A DNA stretch of 64,000 nt, from contig CAIQVJ010000028.1 of the NCBI GenBank assembly GCA_903875225.1, positions 124,001-188,000 on the forward strand, written 5' to 3'. The position numbers and the translations under genes were made by a program. This stretch comes from an uncultured Pseudomonadota bacterium (GTDB lineage Bacteria > Myxococcota_A > UBA796 > SXON01). Below, in pieces: positions 43,552 through 52,771 of the stretch; positions within the stretch are counted from its first letter, which is position 1; every line of letters starts with the position of its first letter. The notes under the pieces are model-generated. The model was not told where the DNA came from. It did not search any database and saw only the letters and a list, made by a program, of their open reading frames with translations.

Positions 43552-45197
43552 TCCTGCTGCTCCTCGGCTGCACCGCCGATCCCGGGCTCCCCGATCCGAC
43601 GCTCACCCCCGAGCAGCGGCTCGACGCGCTGGCCCCGGGGCTCGCCGCCGAGGTCGCGAAGTACACCGACGACCTCGACCCGGTGGCGGACGTGCTGGAG
43701 CGGGCGAGCCCCGACCTGCGCCCGTTCCTCATGCCGAAGGACTCGGGCATGCTCCCGGACGACGTGGGAGAGCTCGCCGTGGGGCCCGACATCGCGTGGG
43801 TGCAGGTGTCCCGCAAGCGCAACGGCGCGCTCTGGACCTACACGGGGCACGTGGAGGGCACGGACCTCGCGCAGGTGCAGCTCTTCGTGAACACCCGGGG
43901 CGGCCCCGCGCCAGACTCCCGCATCGACCTCGGCAGCACCCTGATGCAGTCCAGCGTGATCCCCGGTGGGACCACCGTGGAGAACACCGCGGCGATCCCC
44001 GGCCAGGGATCCCACGACGCGCACGGGTGGGACTTCACCTTCGGCCTCGAGGCAGGCACGGGCCCGGTGCAGATCGTGGCCCGGGCGCTCGCCCCGGAGG
44101 ATCCGGACAGCCCAAAAGCGGAGCGGGATCGCGTGGACGACGCTGCTGGCGGCGTGTTCGGCTCGGTCACGCACGTGCCCGAGCTGGTGGTCGAACTGCT
44201 GGCGGATGGGGCCTCCGACCCGGATCTCCTCGTCGCCATCGCGTCCACGTGGGGTCCCTGGCTCGACCTGGTCGAGCCGGGCGGGCGGCCCCAGGTGCAC
44301 GCCGATGCGAAGGCGCGGCTGCGGTACGCTACCGAGGTCGACGAATGGTTGAGCGCTCAGGGCCGCGACTGGTCCGTGCACGCGCTCGGCCCCGTGCAGA
44401 AGCTGCTCTGGGCCTGGCCCGGCGGAGAGGGCGCCGTGTACGGAGCCCGGCCGCTCGCGTGGGAATCCGGCCTGCTCTCTGCCGAGGCCTGGCGCTTTCA
44501 CGTGGCGGGCGTGGACACCTTGCGGGTGCTTCGGGACGAGCTCCCGCTCGGGGATGACCCCTCCGCCACGGCCGACGCCCGGGACAGCCGGGTGTGGGGC
44601 GAGATGGACTACCGGGCAGATGACGCCGGGATGCAGGCGCTGTGCGACCAGGAGCGTCTGGACCGCCGAACCTGCTTCAAGTGGGAGCACGACCGGAAGG
44701 AGGGCCGGTCGCTCGGCTCCGTGGACGGCGTGCCGGTGCCCCTGTACCTCGGGACGAGCGCGAGCTTCCAGACCGACCGGTGGGTGGACGAGGGCACGTT
44801 CGTCGGCGACTGCTCCACCGCCACGAGCGTGATGATCACCGCTCTCCAGGCCGTGGGCCTCTCTCCCCTCGCGCTCGGTTGGGCCGGAGAGACGTGGTAC
44901 GAGCCGACGCACAACCTCCCACTCGTGTGGGACGGTCGCCGGTTCAGCCCTACCCAGGCCGGGCCCTCGGGCAAGTGGAACGGCCACCTCACGTTCCTGT
45001 ACGCCGCGGTGCCCTTCTTCAATTCCGGGTCCCTCGCCGTGGGCTGGGGGGGCTTCGGCGCCACCGGCTCGGCGGTCCCTGGAGCCGTGACCACCTACGG
45101 GGACCTCAACACGCTGCTCGATGACGGCATCGCTCCCGAGACCGTGCTGCGCTGGATGACGGACGCGCGGACGGGCGGGTGGCCGGGCATCCAGTGA
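43548..45197 (+). CDS. lipoprotein with transglutaminase-like C-terminal domain
   Basis: This encodes 549 residues from a GTG overlapping the icmF stop by 4 bp. The signal is short with lipobox LLGC (Cys8). The first 350 residues have no recognised domain. From about 405 to 490 the segment GDCSTATSVMITALQAVGL followed by YEPTHNLPLVWDG resembles a transglutaminase/cysteine-protease core (Cys, then His, then Asp). It is probably anchored at the periplasmic face. The link to icmF is positional only. Confidence 0.65.
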   Translation: MILLLLGCTADPGLPDPTLTPEQRLDALAPGLAAEVAKYTDDLDPVADVLERASPDLRPFLMPKDSGMLPDDVGELAVGPDIAWVQVSRKRNGALWTYTGHVEGTDLAQVQLFVNTRGGPAPDSRIDLGSTLMQSSVIPGGTTVENTAAIPGQGSHDAHGWDFTFGLEAGTGPVQIVARALAPEDPDSPKAERDRVDDAAGGVFGSVTHVPELVVELLADGASDPDLLVAIASTWGPWLDLVEPGGRPQVHADAKARLRYATEVDEWLSAQGRDWSVHALGPVQKLLWAWPGGEGAVYGARPLAWESGLLSAEAWRFHVAGVDTLRVLRDELPLGDDPSATADARDSRVWGEMDYRADDAGMQALCDQERLDRRTCFKWEHDRKEGRSLGSVDGVPVPLYLGTSASFQTDRWVDEGTFVGDCSTATSVMITALQAVGLSPLALGWAGETWYEPTHNLPLVWDGRRFSPTQAGPSGKWNGHLTFLYAAVPFFNSGSLAVGWGGFGATGSAVPGAVTTYGDLNTLLDDGIAPETVLRWMTDARTGGWPGIQ

Positions 45198-45219
45198 GTC
45201 AGCCCCGGCCAGGAATCCG

Positions 45220-45699
45220 GTGAACCCCCTGTGGCCCGCTCCGGGTCCCGAAGGCGCCCAGTGTCGGACCTGCGTCTGGCACTTCTACGGCGGGCGGGGA
45301 AGGCCCGTGGATCGCTGCCGACGGCACCGCAACGAGCCCGTCCCGCCCCTCGCGCCCGCCTGCCCGGCGCACACCGCATCGCTCGACTGCCTCACCTGCG
45401 GCGCGTGCTGCCGCGAGGCCTACCATGCGGTGGAGGTGGCGGCGCGCGACCCGTTCCTGAGGCTGCACCCGGAACGCGTGGAGCTCGACGAGAACCGCGG
45501 CGGGGCCGAAGGCCCTCGTCGCGTGGTCCAGCGCGTTCCGACCGCCACGGGAACGCGCTGCGCCTGCCTGGGGGACCCGCCCGAGGGGACCGACTACCGG
45601 TGCGTCGTCTACGCGGATCGGCCGAGGACCTGCCGGGAGTTCGAGCAGGGCGGCATCAACTGTGTCGAGGCCCGACGGCGCGTGGGGTTGACGCCGTGA
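45220..45699 (+). CDS. YkgJ-family cysteine cluster protein
   Basis: This encodes 159 residues from a GTG at 45220. The cluster SLDCLTCGACCREAYH (about 54-69) and later Cys in RCVVYADRPRTCREFEQGG match the YkgJ/UPF0153 group, which coordinates zinc or an Fe-S cluster. An additional N-terminal pair (QCRTCVWHF) is present. No signal peptide, so cytoplasmic. The exact role is unknown. It lies 22 bp after the lipoprotein gene and 19 bp before a membrane protein gene; the three may share a transcript with icmF. Confidence 0.8.
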   Translation: MNPLWPAPGPEGAQCRTCVWHFYGGRGRPVDRCRRHRNEPVPPLAPACPAHTASLDCLTCGACCREAYHAVEVAARDPFLRLHPERVELDENRGGAEGPRRVVQRVPTATGTRCACLGDPPEGTDYRCVVYADRPRTCREFEQGGINCVEARRRVGLTP

Positions 45700-45718
45700 G
45701 CGCGACCGCGACCACACC

Positions 45719-47230
45719 GTGAGCCCGCGGTACGGTGCCCGGCTCTCCGCCTGCGTGCTCGGGATCGCGGTGCTCTGGGCGGGGCGGCATGCGTTCGACC
45801 CCTCGCTCGGGTTCGTGGAGCGCGACGCCCTGTTCAGCGACGTCGCGCTCCAGCACCTTCAGGATGTGCTGCTCACGGGCGGGGACTGGCGCGCGACGCC
45901 GCTCGCGTGGCCGCTCCACGACACCATCACCCAGACGGACTGGATGGCCGGCGAGGCGCTCGTCGGCCTGCCCCTGCGCCTGTTCGCGCTCGATCCGCTC
46001 CGCATCTATGCGATCGTGAGCCTGCTCGGGCTCTTCACGACGGCGTGGGCGTGTGATCGCGCGGCGGCAGGCCTGCTCGGCGAAGGGCTGCACACCTGGG
46101 CCGCGGGCATCGTGGGCGGGCTCGCGCCGGCACAGATCCTCCACGCACAGCACGTCAACCTCGTGTGGCACGGCTTCGGTCCCCTCGCGGCGCTGGCGTT
46201 CGTCACGGCCGTCCAACGCGGTCGACCGGCACTCGCCGGGGTAGCCGGAGCGCTGGCGGTGCTCGCGTTTCACTTCGGCGCGTACGTGGGGCTCCACGCC
46301 GTCACGATCCTCGGAGTGACAGGGCTATTTTCGTCGTTCCAGGGCGCGGGCGCGAGACGGGTCTGGCTCCACGCCGCAGCCGGCGCCGGGCTCGCCGCGC
46401 TCACCCTGGTGCCCGTCGCGCGGGTGTACGTCGGCGCATCGTCGGCCGCCCGCTTCGACCTGGGCGAGCTGGCAGGGGAGTCGCTGGACCTGCGCCACCC
46501 CACGACACCAGCGCTCGATCCGCTCTTCCAGGGAGCCGTCCAGCTCGGCCTGCTCGGGATCGGGGCCTGGACCCAGCGGCGTGCAGGCTGGGTCTGGGCA
46601 GCCGCCGGCGTCCTGGTCCTCGCGCCCATCGCCCTCGCGCTCGGGCCTTACGTACAGTGGGCCGGCCGGGCGATCGTGGCCGGACCGTGGGCCTGGGTCG
46701 TCACCCTGGCGCCGCCGCTGGGGTCGCTCCGGGCGCCGGCGCGGTGGATGATGGTGAGCGCCCTCGCGGCTTCACCCTTCGTCGCGGCAGGCATGAAGCG
46801 GATCCGGACCTGGAGGCCGCTCGTGAGCTGGATCGCGCTGCTGGGCCTCCTGGCGGAGCTCCCGAGGATGGGCCTCGGCCCGCTCGCCTCGATCGAGCCC
46901 GGGCGCGGATACGAGCTGCTGGCCGCCTCCCCCGTGCCCGGCCCGGTGTTCGACAAGCTGGGCCGGGGGTGCCGCGAGACCGGGGAGCAGAAGCTGCGGG
47001 CTGCGCTCAGCCACAGGCGTCCGCTGGTCGGGGGGATCTTCGCCCGGCAGACCTTCGACCTCTCCGCCGTCAACCACGCGGCAGACGGATGGCCGCGCGC
47101 CGAGGCGATCACATGGCTCCGCGCCAACGGAGTCCACCTCGTGTTCGAGCACCCGCCCCTGGCCGCCCAGCCCGAGGGGGTGTCGTGCGAGGTGGCGTTC
47201 GGGCACCGGCTGTGTGTCCTGGACCCCTGA
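45719..47230 (+). CDS. polytopic membrane protein, possible GT-C-type
   Basis: This encodes 503 residues from a GTG. Roughly nine to ten hydrophobic segments are seen between residues 5 and 395, and a soluble C-terminal part of about 110 residues follows (LGRGCRETGEQKLRAALSHR, WLRANGVHLVFEHPP). The arrangement with a first extracytoplasmic loop containing DALFSDVALQHLQD is like GT-C glycosyltransferases and YfhO-type proteins. The C-terminal segment resembles that of O-antigen/teichoic acid glycosylation proteins. The acceptor is unknown. It converges on the next gene with 5 bp between stops. Confidence 0.6.
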   Translation: MSPRYGARLSACVLGIAVLWAGRHAFDPSLGFVERDALFSDVALQHLQDVLLTGGDWRATPLAWPLHDTITQTDWMAGEALVGLPLRLFALDPLRIYAIVSLLGLFTTAWACDRAAAGLLGEGLHTWAAGIVGGLAPAQILHAQHVNLVWHGFGPLAALAFVTAVQRGRPALAGVAGALAVLAFHFGAYVGLHAVTILGVTGLFSSFQGAGARRVWLHAAAGAGLAALTLVPVARVYVGASSAARFDLGELAGESLDLRHPTTPALDPLFQGAVQLGLLGIGAWTQRRAGWVWAAAGVLVLAPIALALGPYVQWAGRAIVAGPWAWVVTLAPPLGSLRAPARWMMVSALAASPFVAAGMKRIRTWRPLVSWIALLGLLAELPRMGLGPLASIEPGRGYELLAASPVPGPVFDKLGRGCRETGEQKLRAALSHRRPLVGGIFARQTFDLSAVNHAADGWPRAEAITWLRANGVHLVFEHPPLAAQPEGVSCEVAFGHRLCVLDP

Positions 47231-47235
47231 CGCTC

Positions 47236-47892
47236 TCAGTGTCCGGGCGCCCCGATGACCGTGAGCATCAAGGATCGGCCGCCGTAGGGCGTGTCCCCCG
47301 CGAGGAAGTAGGTGCCGGAGACGAGCTGCACCTGTACGCCCGCGGCGTCGCGCCAGGTGATCGCCTGCTGGTTGACCGAGGTGAAGTTGGTGTCCAGCGG
47401 GGGGGGCTCGGGATCGATCGTGACCGTCCACGAGCCGCCGAGGCAGGCCTGAACGAGCGCGCCGAGCTGCGGCGTCCAGATCTGCAGACGCTGCTGGTCG
47501 GCCTGGAAGACGGCGGGGTCACCGAATGCGCCGCCGTTGGAGGTCGCCAGCATGCAGGATGCCGAGGGGCCGGGCGGACTCACCGGGGAGCACACCGCCT
47601 GCGCGCCGGAGAACGCGGGGAGGTCCCGCGCCGCCACGGTCCTCAGGCTGGCGAAGGGCTCCGGCTCGCGCGCGCGGACCAGGAGCCCGTCCAGCGTGGT
47701 GCAGAAGGGCTCCGATCCAGGCAGGGATGGGGACGCAGGAGGGGGGAAGGCGGGCAGCACCACGGTGCGCACGTCGACGGCCGGCGCCGGGGCAGCGGGC
47801 GCGGGCGCTGGCGCGGCGGGCGCCGGTGGCGTCGCAGGGGTTTCCGCGAGCGCCGCGGAGATCGCCAGGGTGAGGTACGACAGGAGAAGCAT
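47236..47892 (-). CDS. secreted protein of unknown function, Pro/Ala-rich N-terminus
   Basis: This encodes 218 residues. A signal peptide (MLLLSYLTLAISAALA) precedes an Ala/Pro-rich stretch (17-45). The remainder is a small beta-rich domain with three Cys (FCTTLDG, VCSPV, SCMLATSNG) and a later QACLGGSW. No family recognised. It is periplasmic or secreted by its signal. It is on the same strand as, and 65 bp downstream of, the WD40 protein gene stop. Confidence 0.65.
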   Translation of the reverse strand: MLLLSYLTLAISAALAETPATPPAPAAPAPAPAAPAPAVDVRTVVLPAFPPPASPSLPGSEPFCTTLDGLLVRAREPEPFASLRTVAARDLPAFSGAQAVCSPVSPPGPSASCMLATSNGGAFGDPAVFQADQQRLQIWTPQLGALVQACLGGSWTVTIDPEPPPLDTNFTSVNQQAITWRDAAGVQVQLVSGTYFLAGDTPYGGRSLMLTVIGAPGH

Positions 47893-47957
47893 GGCTCCAT
47901 CCTACCGAGTCCGGCGCCTCCGCGCACGTGGGGCCGTTCGCTCGATCAGCGGGGCCC

Positions 47958-50900
47958 CTACCGGGTCACCGCCCAGACCCCGCTGGCCCGCTCCACACCC
48001 TCGACCCGCACGCCGAGGGCCGCCTTCACGAGGCACTCCCCCACGGCTGCCGGGACCGTGCTGCCATCGAGCAGGACGACGTCACGCATCCGCCCCTCCT
48101 CCACCCGCCAGCCCATCCTCGCCTCGCCCTTCACGCCCTTCTCCGTGCAGCCCGCAGGTGCCTTCGCGAGCGCAGCCGAGAGCGTGGACTCCACCGCCGG
48201 GATCGTCCGATCATCGTCGCCGGCGAGCCCCAGCGCGCGAACCGCACCGTCGCCCACGACCACCCAGCGTGCTCCGAGGTCCATCCCCTCGGTCTCGAGA
48301 TCGAAGCGCATGGCTTGCATCGCACCGACGAGGCATCCGGCGAGCGCGTCGCTGCCCGACGTGTTCTTCACCACCCGGATCCGCTGGAGGCTGCCCGCCG
48401 AGAGGACCCAGGAGAGCTCCACGTCCGCACCGGGGGCCGCACCCGGGGCCACCCGGAGGCAGTCCTGCACGACGGGGCTCTGGTCTGCAACCGCCGCCTT
48501 GATCATCGCCGCCACCTTCTCCCGGGTCTTCGGCTCCACCGCGCCCCCGTGGTTGTAGAGCAGCGGGGATGTGCCGTCCCGGAGCGACTGGCTGGCGATC
48601 TGCACGCCGTCGAGCCGGTCGCTCACCCAACCCCCGTCGTCCAGCATGGTCAGTCGCGCGTAGGGCAACTGGCTCGCCTCGTCCCACAACAGGATGTGGC
48701 CGAGAGCGTCGGCCGAGGCGAGCCGGCCTGCCTTCAGCCGCACCCACAATGCGGGGGAGTGCAGGAACGCAGGCGCGGCCTCCGCCTGCGTGGGCTCGCC
48801 CCCGGCCGCACCGTCTTCGTCCATGGCGACGCGCCAGTCGAGCCCGCCGAGCGTTGCCGTCAGGCGGGAGAGGCCAGGCAGCCATTGCAACGCCCCGACC
48901 CCCTGGAACGGCGTGATCGTCCAGTGGACGAGCGGCTGCCCGCTCACGAGGTCCCACACGCGGAGCACGCCGCGGTCCGAGAGCGCGGCGATCCTGCCCC
49001 CCGCACCCTCCTGCCCCAACGCAACGGCCGCCACGCCCTCTCCGAAGGTGAGGAACGAGTAGTCGTCGACCTTGGTGACCACGTCGAACACGCGAACCGT
49101 GCCGTCGGAGCTCCCCGCCGCGATCCAGCGTCCATCCGCCGACGCCGTGAGCGCGTGGACAGGCCCCACCGGGCCGATGAACGCGGTGCTCTGGATCGCC
49201 TTGTCGACGTCCCACGCGCGTACCAGGTTGTCCCCCTGGCCCGAATAGAGCACGCGCCCGTCGGGCGAGGCCTCCAGCACATGGACGTCACCCACAGGCG
49301 TCACCGCTCCGGGTGGCCGGATGGCGACGGCTCCGCCCGCGTTCGACATCCACAGCCAGGACCGCACCTGGCCGCTGGCGTCGCGCCCGTACACCTCCTG
49401 CCCGTCGAACCAGAGGCGTTCCTGGAGGGGAGAGGCGTTCGGCGCGCCGGGAGCGATGCCCGCCGAGAGCATGTGCACCTCGCGGAACGGCAGCCCGACG
49501 AGCGCAACCCGGTTCTGATCGTCCGCGATGGCGAGCAGCCGCCCATCGCGGATCATCGCGGCGGCGACGGGGTTCGAGCCGGGGAGCGGGGTGGCCTCGA
49601 AGGGGCCGGCAGGCGGTCCGATGACGAGCGAGCGGTCCTTCACCCACACGTAGTTGGCCTTGTGCGCGGCGATCGGTCGGGTGCTGGGGTCCCACAGCCG
49701 ACGCCCGATCGACGAAGACGAGCCCGGCGCGAGATCGACGTAGCCGAGCGGCTGCCCGACCTTGTCGAGCAGCGTCGCGAAGCGGCCGTCGTGCGACTCG
49801 ACGCGGCCGACACCCGCGGGGATCTCGACGCTCTCGACGATCGTGCCCTGCCCGAGCTCCAGCTGCGTGAGATGCGTGGCGTCCTTGCGAACCCAGACGG
49901 CACCGGGCCCGACGACGTCGGTGATCAACTGCCCGTGCGTGACGATCTCGGTGGCGAGATCCTTCTTCGTCCCGCTCACCGCGCGGACAGGCGGCGGATC
50001 GGCCTCGTCGAGCACCGGACCGAAGTCGAACCAGGGATCCTCGACCGTCTGGCCGCTCGCCCCCGCCAGGGCCACCGCGGCATCGACGCTCCACACCTCG
50101 AAGCGCCCGTCGCTCTGCAGGAAGGCGATCTGCTTCGCGTCGTCGTTGAACCGGCAGCCGAGGATCGGCGTGCCGATCGGCGCGAAGGATCGGCCCTCCC
50201 TGGCCTCGAACCCGTCCCAGAGCGTGAGCACGTCGGCATCCACGGTCGCGAGTCGGGCGCCATCGCGGCTCTCGCACAGCTCATGTCCACGAAGCCTGTC
50301 CACCCCCGCAGCCGGGGCGATGGGCACGGTGCGGGCGTGCCCGGTGGGGTCGATCCACCGCACGGTCTCGCCGGGCCCGAAGGCGGCATCCCGCGCGGCG
50401 AAGTCCAGGGTGAGGCGCCGCCCCCCGTTCCGGAGGTCCAGCACCGTGGTCTCGAGGTCGGTGCGAACGATGGCCTCGTCGCCGCGGAGCACGACGGTCG
50501 CCGTGGTGCCGTCGACCACCCAGGTGAACCCCTCCGATCCGCCGAGGATCGAGGAGCTGATCTGGCCGCGACTCGACGGATCACGCAGCAGGAGCCCCAC
50601 GCCGAGCGTGGGCACCGGATCCTTCGACGCGGGATCGGCGACCCGCGGGCCGACCGAGACCGCCCGTTGGCCATCCGGGCTGCTCGCGATCGCCACGACC
50701 GGACCAGCGTGCACCGTGTAGACGCGAGGCGCCGCGCCGCCGCCCGTGAAGGTCACGTCGCCGGTGCGCGAGCCCCAGACCACGCCGGGGGTGGTGCCGG
50801 TGGCCGCGACGGTCGCGCCGGAGAGATCCTTGATCAGCGCGAGGGCGGCGCCGGACTTCGCGGTGGCGCGTACGCTCCCGTCGTCGCCGACCACGATGAG

Positions 50901-52238
50901 GCGCTCCCCGATCAGGCTGGCGGAGCGCGCCGGCTGGGTGAGGGCGTGGCGCACCCGGATCCTGCCGTCCGGTCCGAAAACCGCGAGATCCTTGCGCGTG
51001 GCGTCGTCCACCCACACGGAGTTGCCCGAGGCATCGGTCGCCAGCCGCGTCCGACCGGCCGGTGCCGACCACAAGGAGCTCGGGGAGAGGGTGTCGCCCA
51101 TCGTGTCGGAGACAGTGGAAAACCGGACGGGAAACGTCGCCCCGCGCGCAGGGCGGTGGTGCGGCACCTCGCGCAGGGACTCGCCCCGCGGCATGTTGAA
51201 GCGCCCCGGGCGCTGCCACACCCGGCTGAAGCCCGCGCCGTCCGAGCCGGTGAGCGTGACGCCCCAGGGCGCGATCCGGAGCTTGGGGCGCGGCGGCAAG
51301 CCGCTGCCGGACGGGCTCGGAGCCGGCACCGACTCCCGGAAGTCGGGCACGTCGTCGATCAGGTCCCACACCTCGAATTCCAGCCGCGTCGGACCCGCCC
51401 CGCCGATGCGCGAGACCGCCGTGATCTGGGAGCCGTCGAGCGCCCACGACACGTCCACCACGTCGCCTTCCCCAAAGTCGAGCGTTCGGATGGATCGCCC
51501 GGTCGTGAGGTCCCACATCGTCACCCGGCCCTCACCCTGCCCCGTCAGGAGCCGCTTGCCGTCTCGATCCAGCGCCACGGCGTGCACCGGGTCCGACCCA
51601 CCCCGTCGAGCGGTCGTCACCGCGCGTACGAGTCGCCCCGTCTGCCCGTAGAGCACCGCGGCACCCCGCTCCCCGCCGACGACGAAGTACCCCCCCGACG
51701 TGCTGGCCGTGGCCGAGCTGAGCACCCCGAGATCCGGGTCCCGGGTCCAGCGGTGGGCACCCGTGCGTGCGTCGAGGGCGACTGCGGCCGACCCCCGGGC
51801 CTCGACCAGCATCGGCGAGCTGGTCACTGCACCGCCGGCGTCGGAGACGTCCACGATCCCGAGGGCAAGCGCGGTCGCCCGGCCCCGCGTCTCCGCGAGG
51901 GCGGAGCCCTCGGCGCCGTCGTAGACGCATACGTGACCATCCGCCGAGAGCTCGGCGAACACCTCGCTGGCCCCGGCGCTCGCGGCATCGCGGAGCACAT
52001 CCCCGCAGGGTCGCCTCGACTTGAGCACCCCGAGATCGGAGTACAGCCCCTCGACCCCCACGAACCCGATGTCGTCCCGGGCAGCCCACCCCAGGAAGGG
52101 CGTGGGGAGGTCATAGAGCGCGGTGGACGGCATCACCTCGGTCTCGGTGGAGCGGGTGAACACCGGTCGTGCGTCCGCCCACGCAACCCCGAGGCCGACG
52201 AGGGCCGCGATCCCCGCGACCAGCCCGGACCGCCTCAC
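47958..52238 (-). CDS. giant secreted WD40-repeat protein with two AgmX/PglI-like C-terminal domains
   Basis: This encodes 1426 residues from a GTG at 52238 overlapping the TGA of the peroxiredoxin gene. The signal segment is GLVAGIAALVGLGVAWA. Most of the protein is WD40/beta-propeller repeats (such as VTMWDLTTGRSIRTLD, VRVFDVVTKVDDY and LRVWDLVSGQPLVHW), probably three or more propellers. The last 170 residues contain two copies of an AgmX/PglI-type module (DCLRVAPG to AGCLVGAMQAMRFD, then GCTEKG to GECLVKAALGV). It is probably a periplasmic scaffold. The longer frame upstream to 52607 is inside the peroxiredoxin gene. Confidence 0.85.
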   Translation of the reverse strand: MRRSGLVAGIAALVGLGVAWADARPVFTRSTETEVMPSTALYDLPTPFLGWAARDDIGFVGVEGLYSDLGVLKSRRPCGDVLRDAASAGASEVFAELSADGHVCVYDGAEGSALAETRGRATALALGIVDVSDAGGAVTSSPMLVEARGSAAVALDARTGAHRWTRDPDLGVLSSATASTSGGYFVVGGERGAAVLYGQTGRLVRAVTTARRGGSDPVHAVALDRDGKRLLTGQGEGRVTMWDLTTGRSIRTLDFGEGDVVDVSWALDGSQITAVSRIGGAGPTRLEFEVWDLIDDVPDFRESVPAPSPSGSGLPPRPKLRIAPWGVTLTGSDGAGFSRVWQRPGRFNMPRGESLREVPHHRPARGATFPVRFSTVSDTMGDTLSPSSLWSAPAGRTRLATDASGNSVWVDDATRKDLAVFGPDGRIRVRHALTQPARSASLIGERLIVVGDDGSVRATAKSGAALALIKDLSGATVAATGTTPGVVWGSRTGDVTFTGGGAAPRVYTVHAGPVVAIASSPDGQRAVSVGPRVADPASKDPVPTLGVGLLLRDPSSRGQISSSILGGSEGFTWVVDGTTATVVLRGDEAIVRTDLETTVLDLRNGGRRLTLDFAARDAAFGPGETVRWIDPTGHARTVPIAPAAGVDRLRGHELCESRDGARLATVDADVLTLWDGFEAREGRSFAPIGTPILGCRFNDDAKQIAFLQSDGRFEVWSVDAAVALAGASGQTVEDPWFDFGPVLDEADPPPVRAVSGTKKDLATEIVTHGQLITDVVGPGAVWVRKDATHLTQLELGQGTIVESVEIPAGVGRVESHDGRFATLLDKVGQPLGYVDLAPGSSSSIGRRLWDPSTRPIAAHKANYVWVKDRSLVIGPPAGPFEATPLPGSNPVAAAMIRDGRLLAIADDQNRVALVGLPFREVHMLSAGIAPGAPNASPLQERLWFDGQEVYGRDASGQVRSWLWMSNAGGAVAIRPPGAVTPVGDVHVLEASPDGRVLYSGQGDNLVRAWDVDKAIQSTAFIGPVGPVHALTASADGRWIAAGSSDGTVRVFDVVTKVDDYSFLTFGEGVAAVALGQEGAGGRIAALSDRGVLRVWDLVSGQPLVHWTITPFQGVGALQWLPGLSRLTATLGGLDWRVAMDEDGAAGGEPTQAEAAPAFLHSPALWVRLKAGRLASADALGHILLWDEASQLPYARLTMLDDGGWVSDRLDGVQIASQSLRDGTSPLLYNHGGAVEPKTREKVAAMIKAAVADQSPVVQDCLRVAPGAAPGADVELSWVLSAGSLQRIRVVKNTSGSDALAGCLVGAMQAMRFDLETEGMDLGARWVVVGDGAVRALGLAGDDDRTIPAVESTLSAALAKAPAGCTEKGVKGEARMGWRVEEGRMRDVVLLDGSTVPAAVGECLVKAALGVRVEGVERASGVWAVTR

Positions 52239-52726
52239 AGGGCCTTCAACGCAGCGGCAACCTCGGAGACATGGCCGTCGACGCTGACGGGATCCCACAC
52301 ACGCCGGATCGTGCCCCCTCCGTCGACCAGGAACGTGACCCGACGCGCGACGCCTCCATCCTCGACCCCCCACCTCCGGGACAGCTCCCCCGTCGTGTCG
52401 ACGAGCAGCGGGAAGTTCAGGTTGTACTTCTGCTTGAACGCACCGTGCGAGGCTCCGCCGTCCTTCGATGCGCCGAGCACGCGCACCCCGTCCAGCGTCG
52501 GCAGCGCGTCGCGGAACGCGCAGCTCTCCTTCGTGCAGCCGGGCGTGTCGTCCTTCGGGTAGAAGTAAAGGATGAACGCCTGCCCCTTCACGTCTGCGAG
52601 CGTCCATCGTCGCCCGGTTTCATCCTGGGCGCCGAGCTCGGGCGCTGCGTGCCCCGCCTGCAACGACGTTTTCCGGGCGAGGCCGAGTGCGCCCTTGATC
52701 TTGCTCTTCACGGACGAGAGGTTCAT
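52235..52726 (-). CDS. bcp: thioredoxin-dependent peroxiredoxin (Bcp/PrxQ)
   Basis: This encodes 163 residues. The active site DDTPGCTKESCAFRD gives a peroxidatic Cys64 and a resolving Cys69, the pattern of PrxQ enzymes. Other conserved parts are FILYFYPKDD and a later WGVEDGGVARRVTFLVD. It has a short basic N-terminus (SSVKSKIKGAL) but no cleavable signal. It reduces H2O2 and organic peroxides using thioredoxin. The stop overlaps the GTG of the WD40 protein gene. The same-strand sulfatase-like gene lies upstream, 45 bp away. Confidence 0.93.
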   Translation of the reverse strand: MNLSSVKSKIKGALGLARKTSLQAGHAAPELGAQDETGRRWTLADVKGQAFILYFYPKDDTPGCTKESCAFRDALPTLDGVRVLGASKDGGASHGAFKQKYNLNFPLLVDTTGELSRRWGVEDGGVARRVTFLVDGGGTIRRVWDPVSVDGHVSEVAAALKAL

Positions 52727-52771
52727 CGCGGGCGACTATCCCGATCGTCAGGGGGAGCCGCGCTCGTCGAA

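Noticed and set aside
47236..47958. Operon of the secreted protein with the WD40 gene
   Set aside because: A 65-bp gap with no clear signal; same strand is not enough to claim co-transcription.
47928..52562. 1544-codon plus-strand frame
   Set aside because: It is antisense to the WD40 protein and rich in Arg/Pro/His without any recognisable domain.
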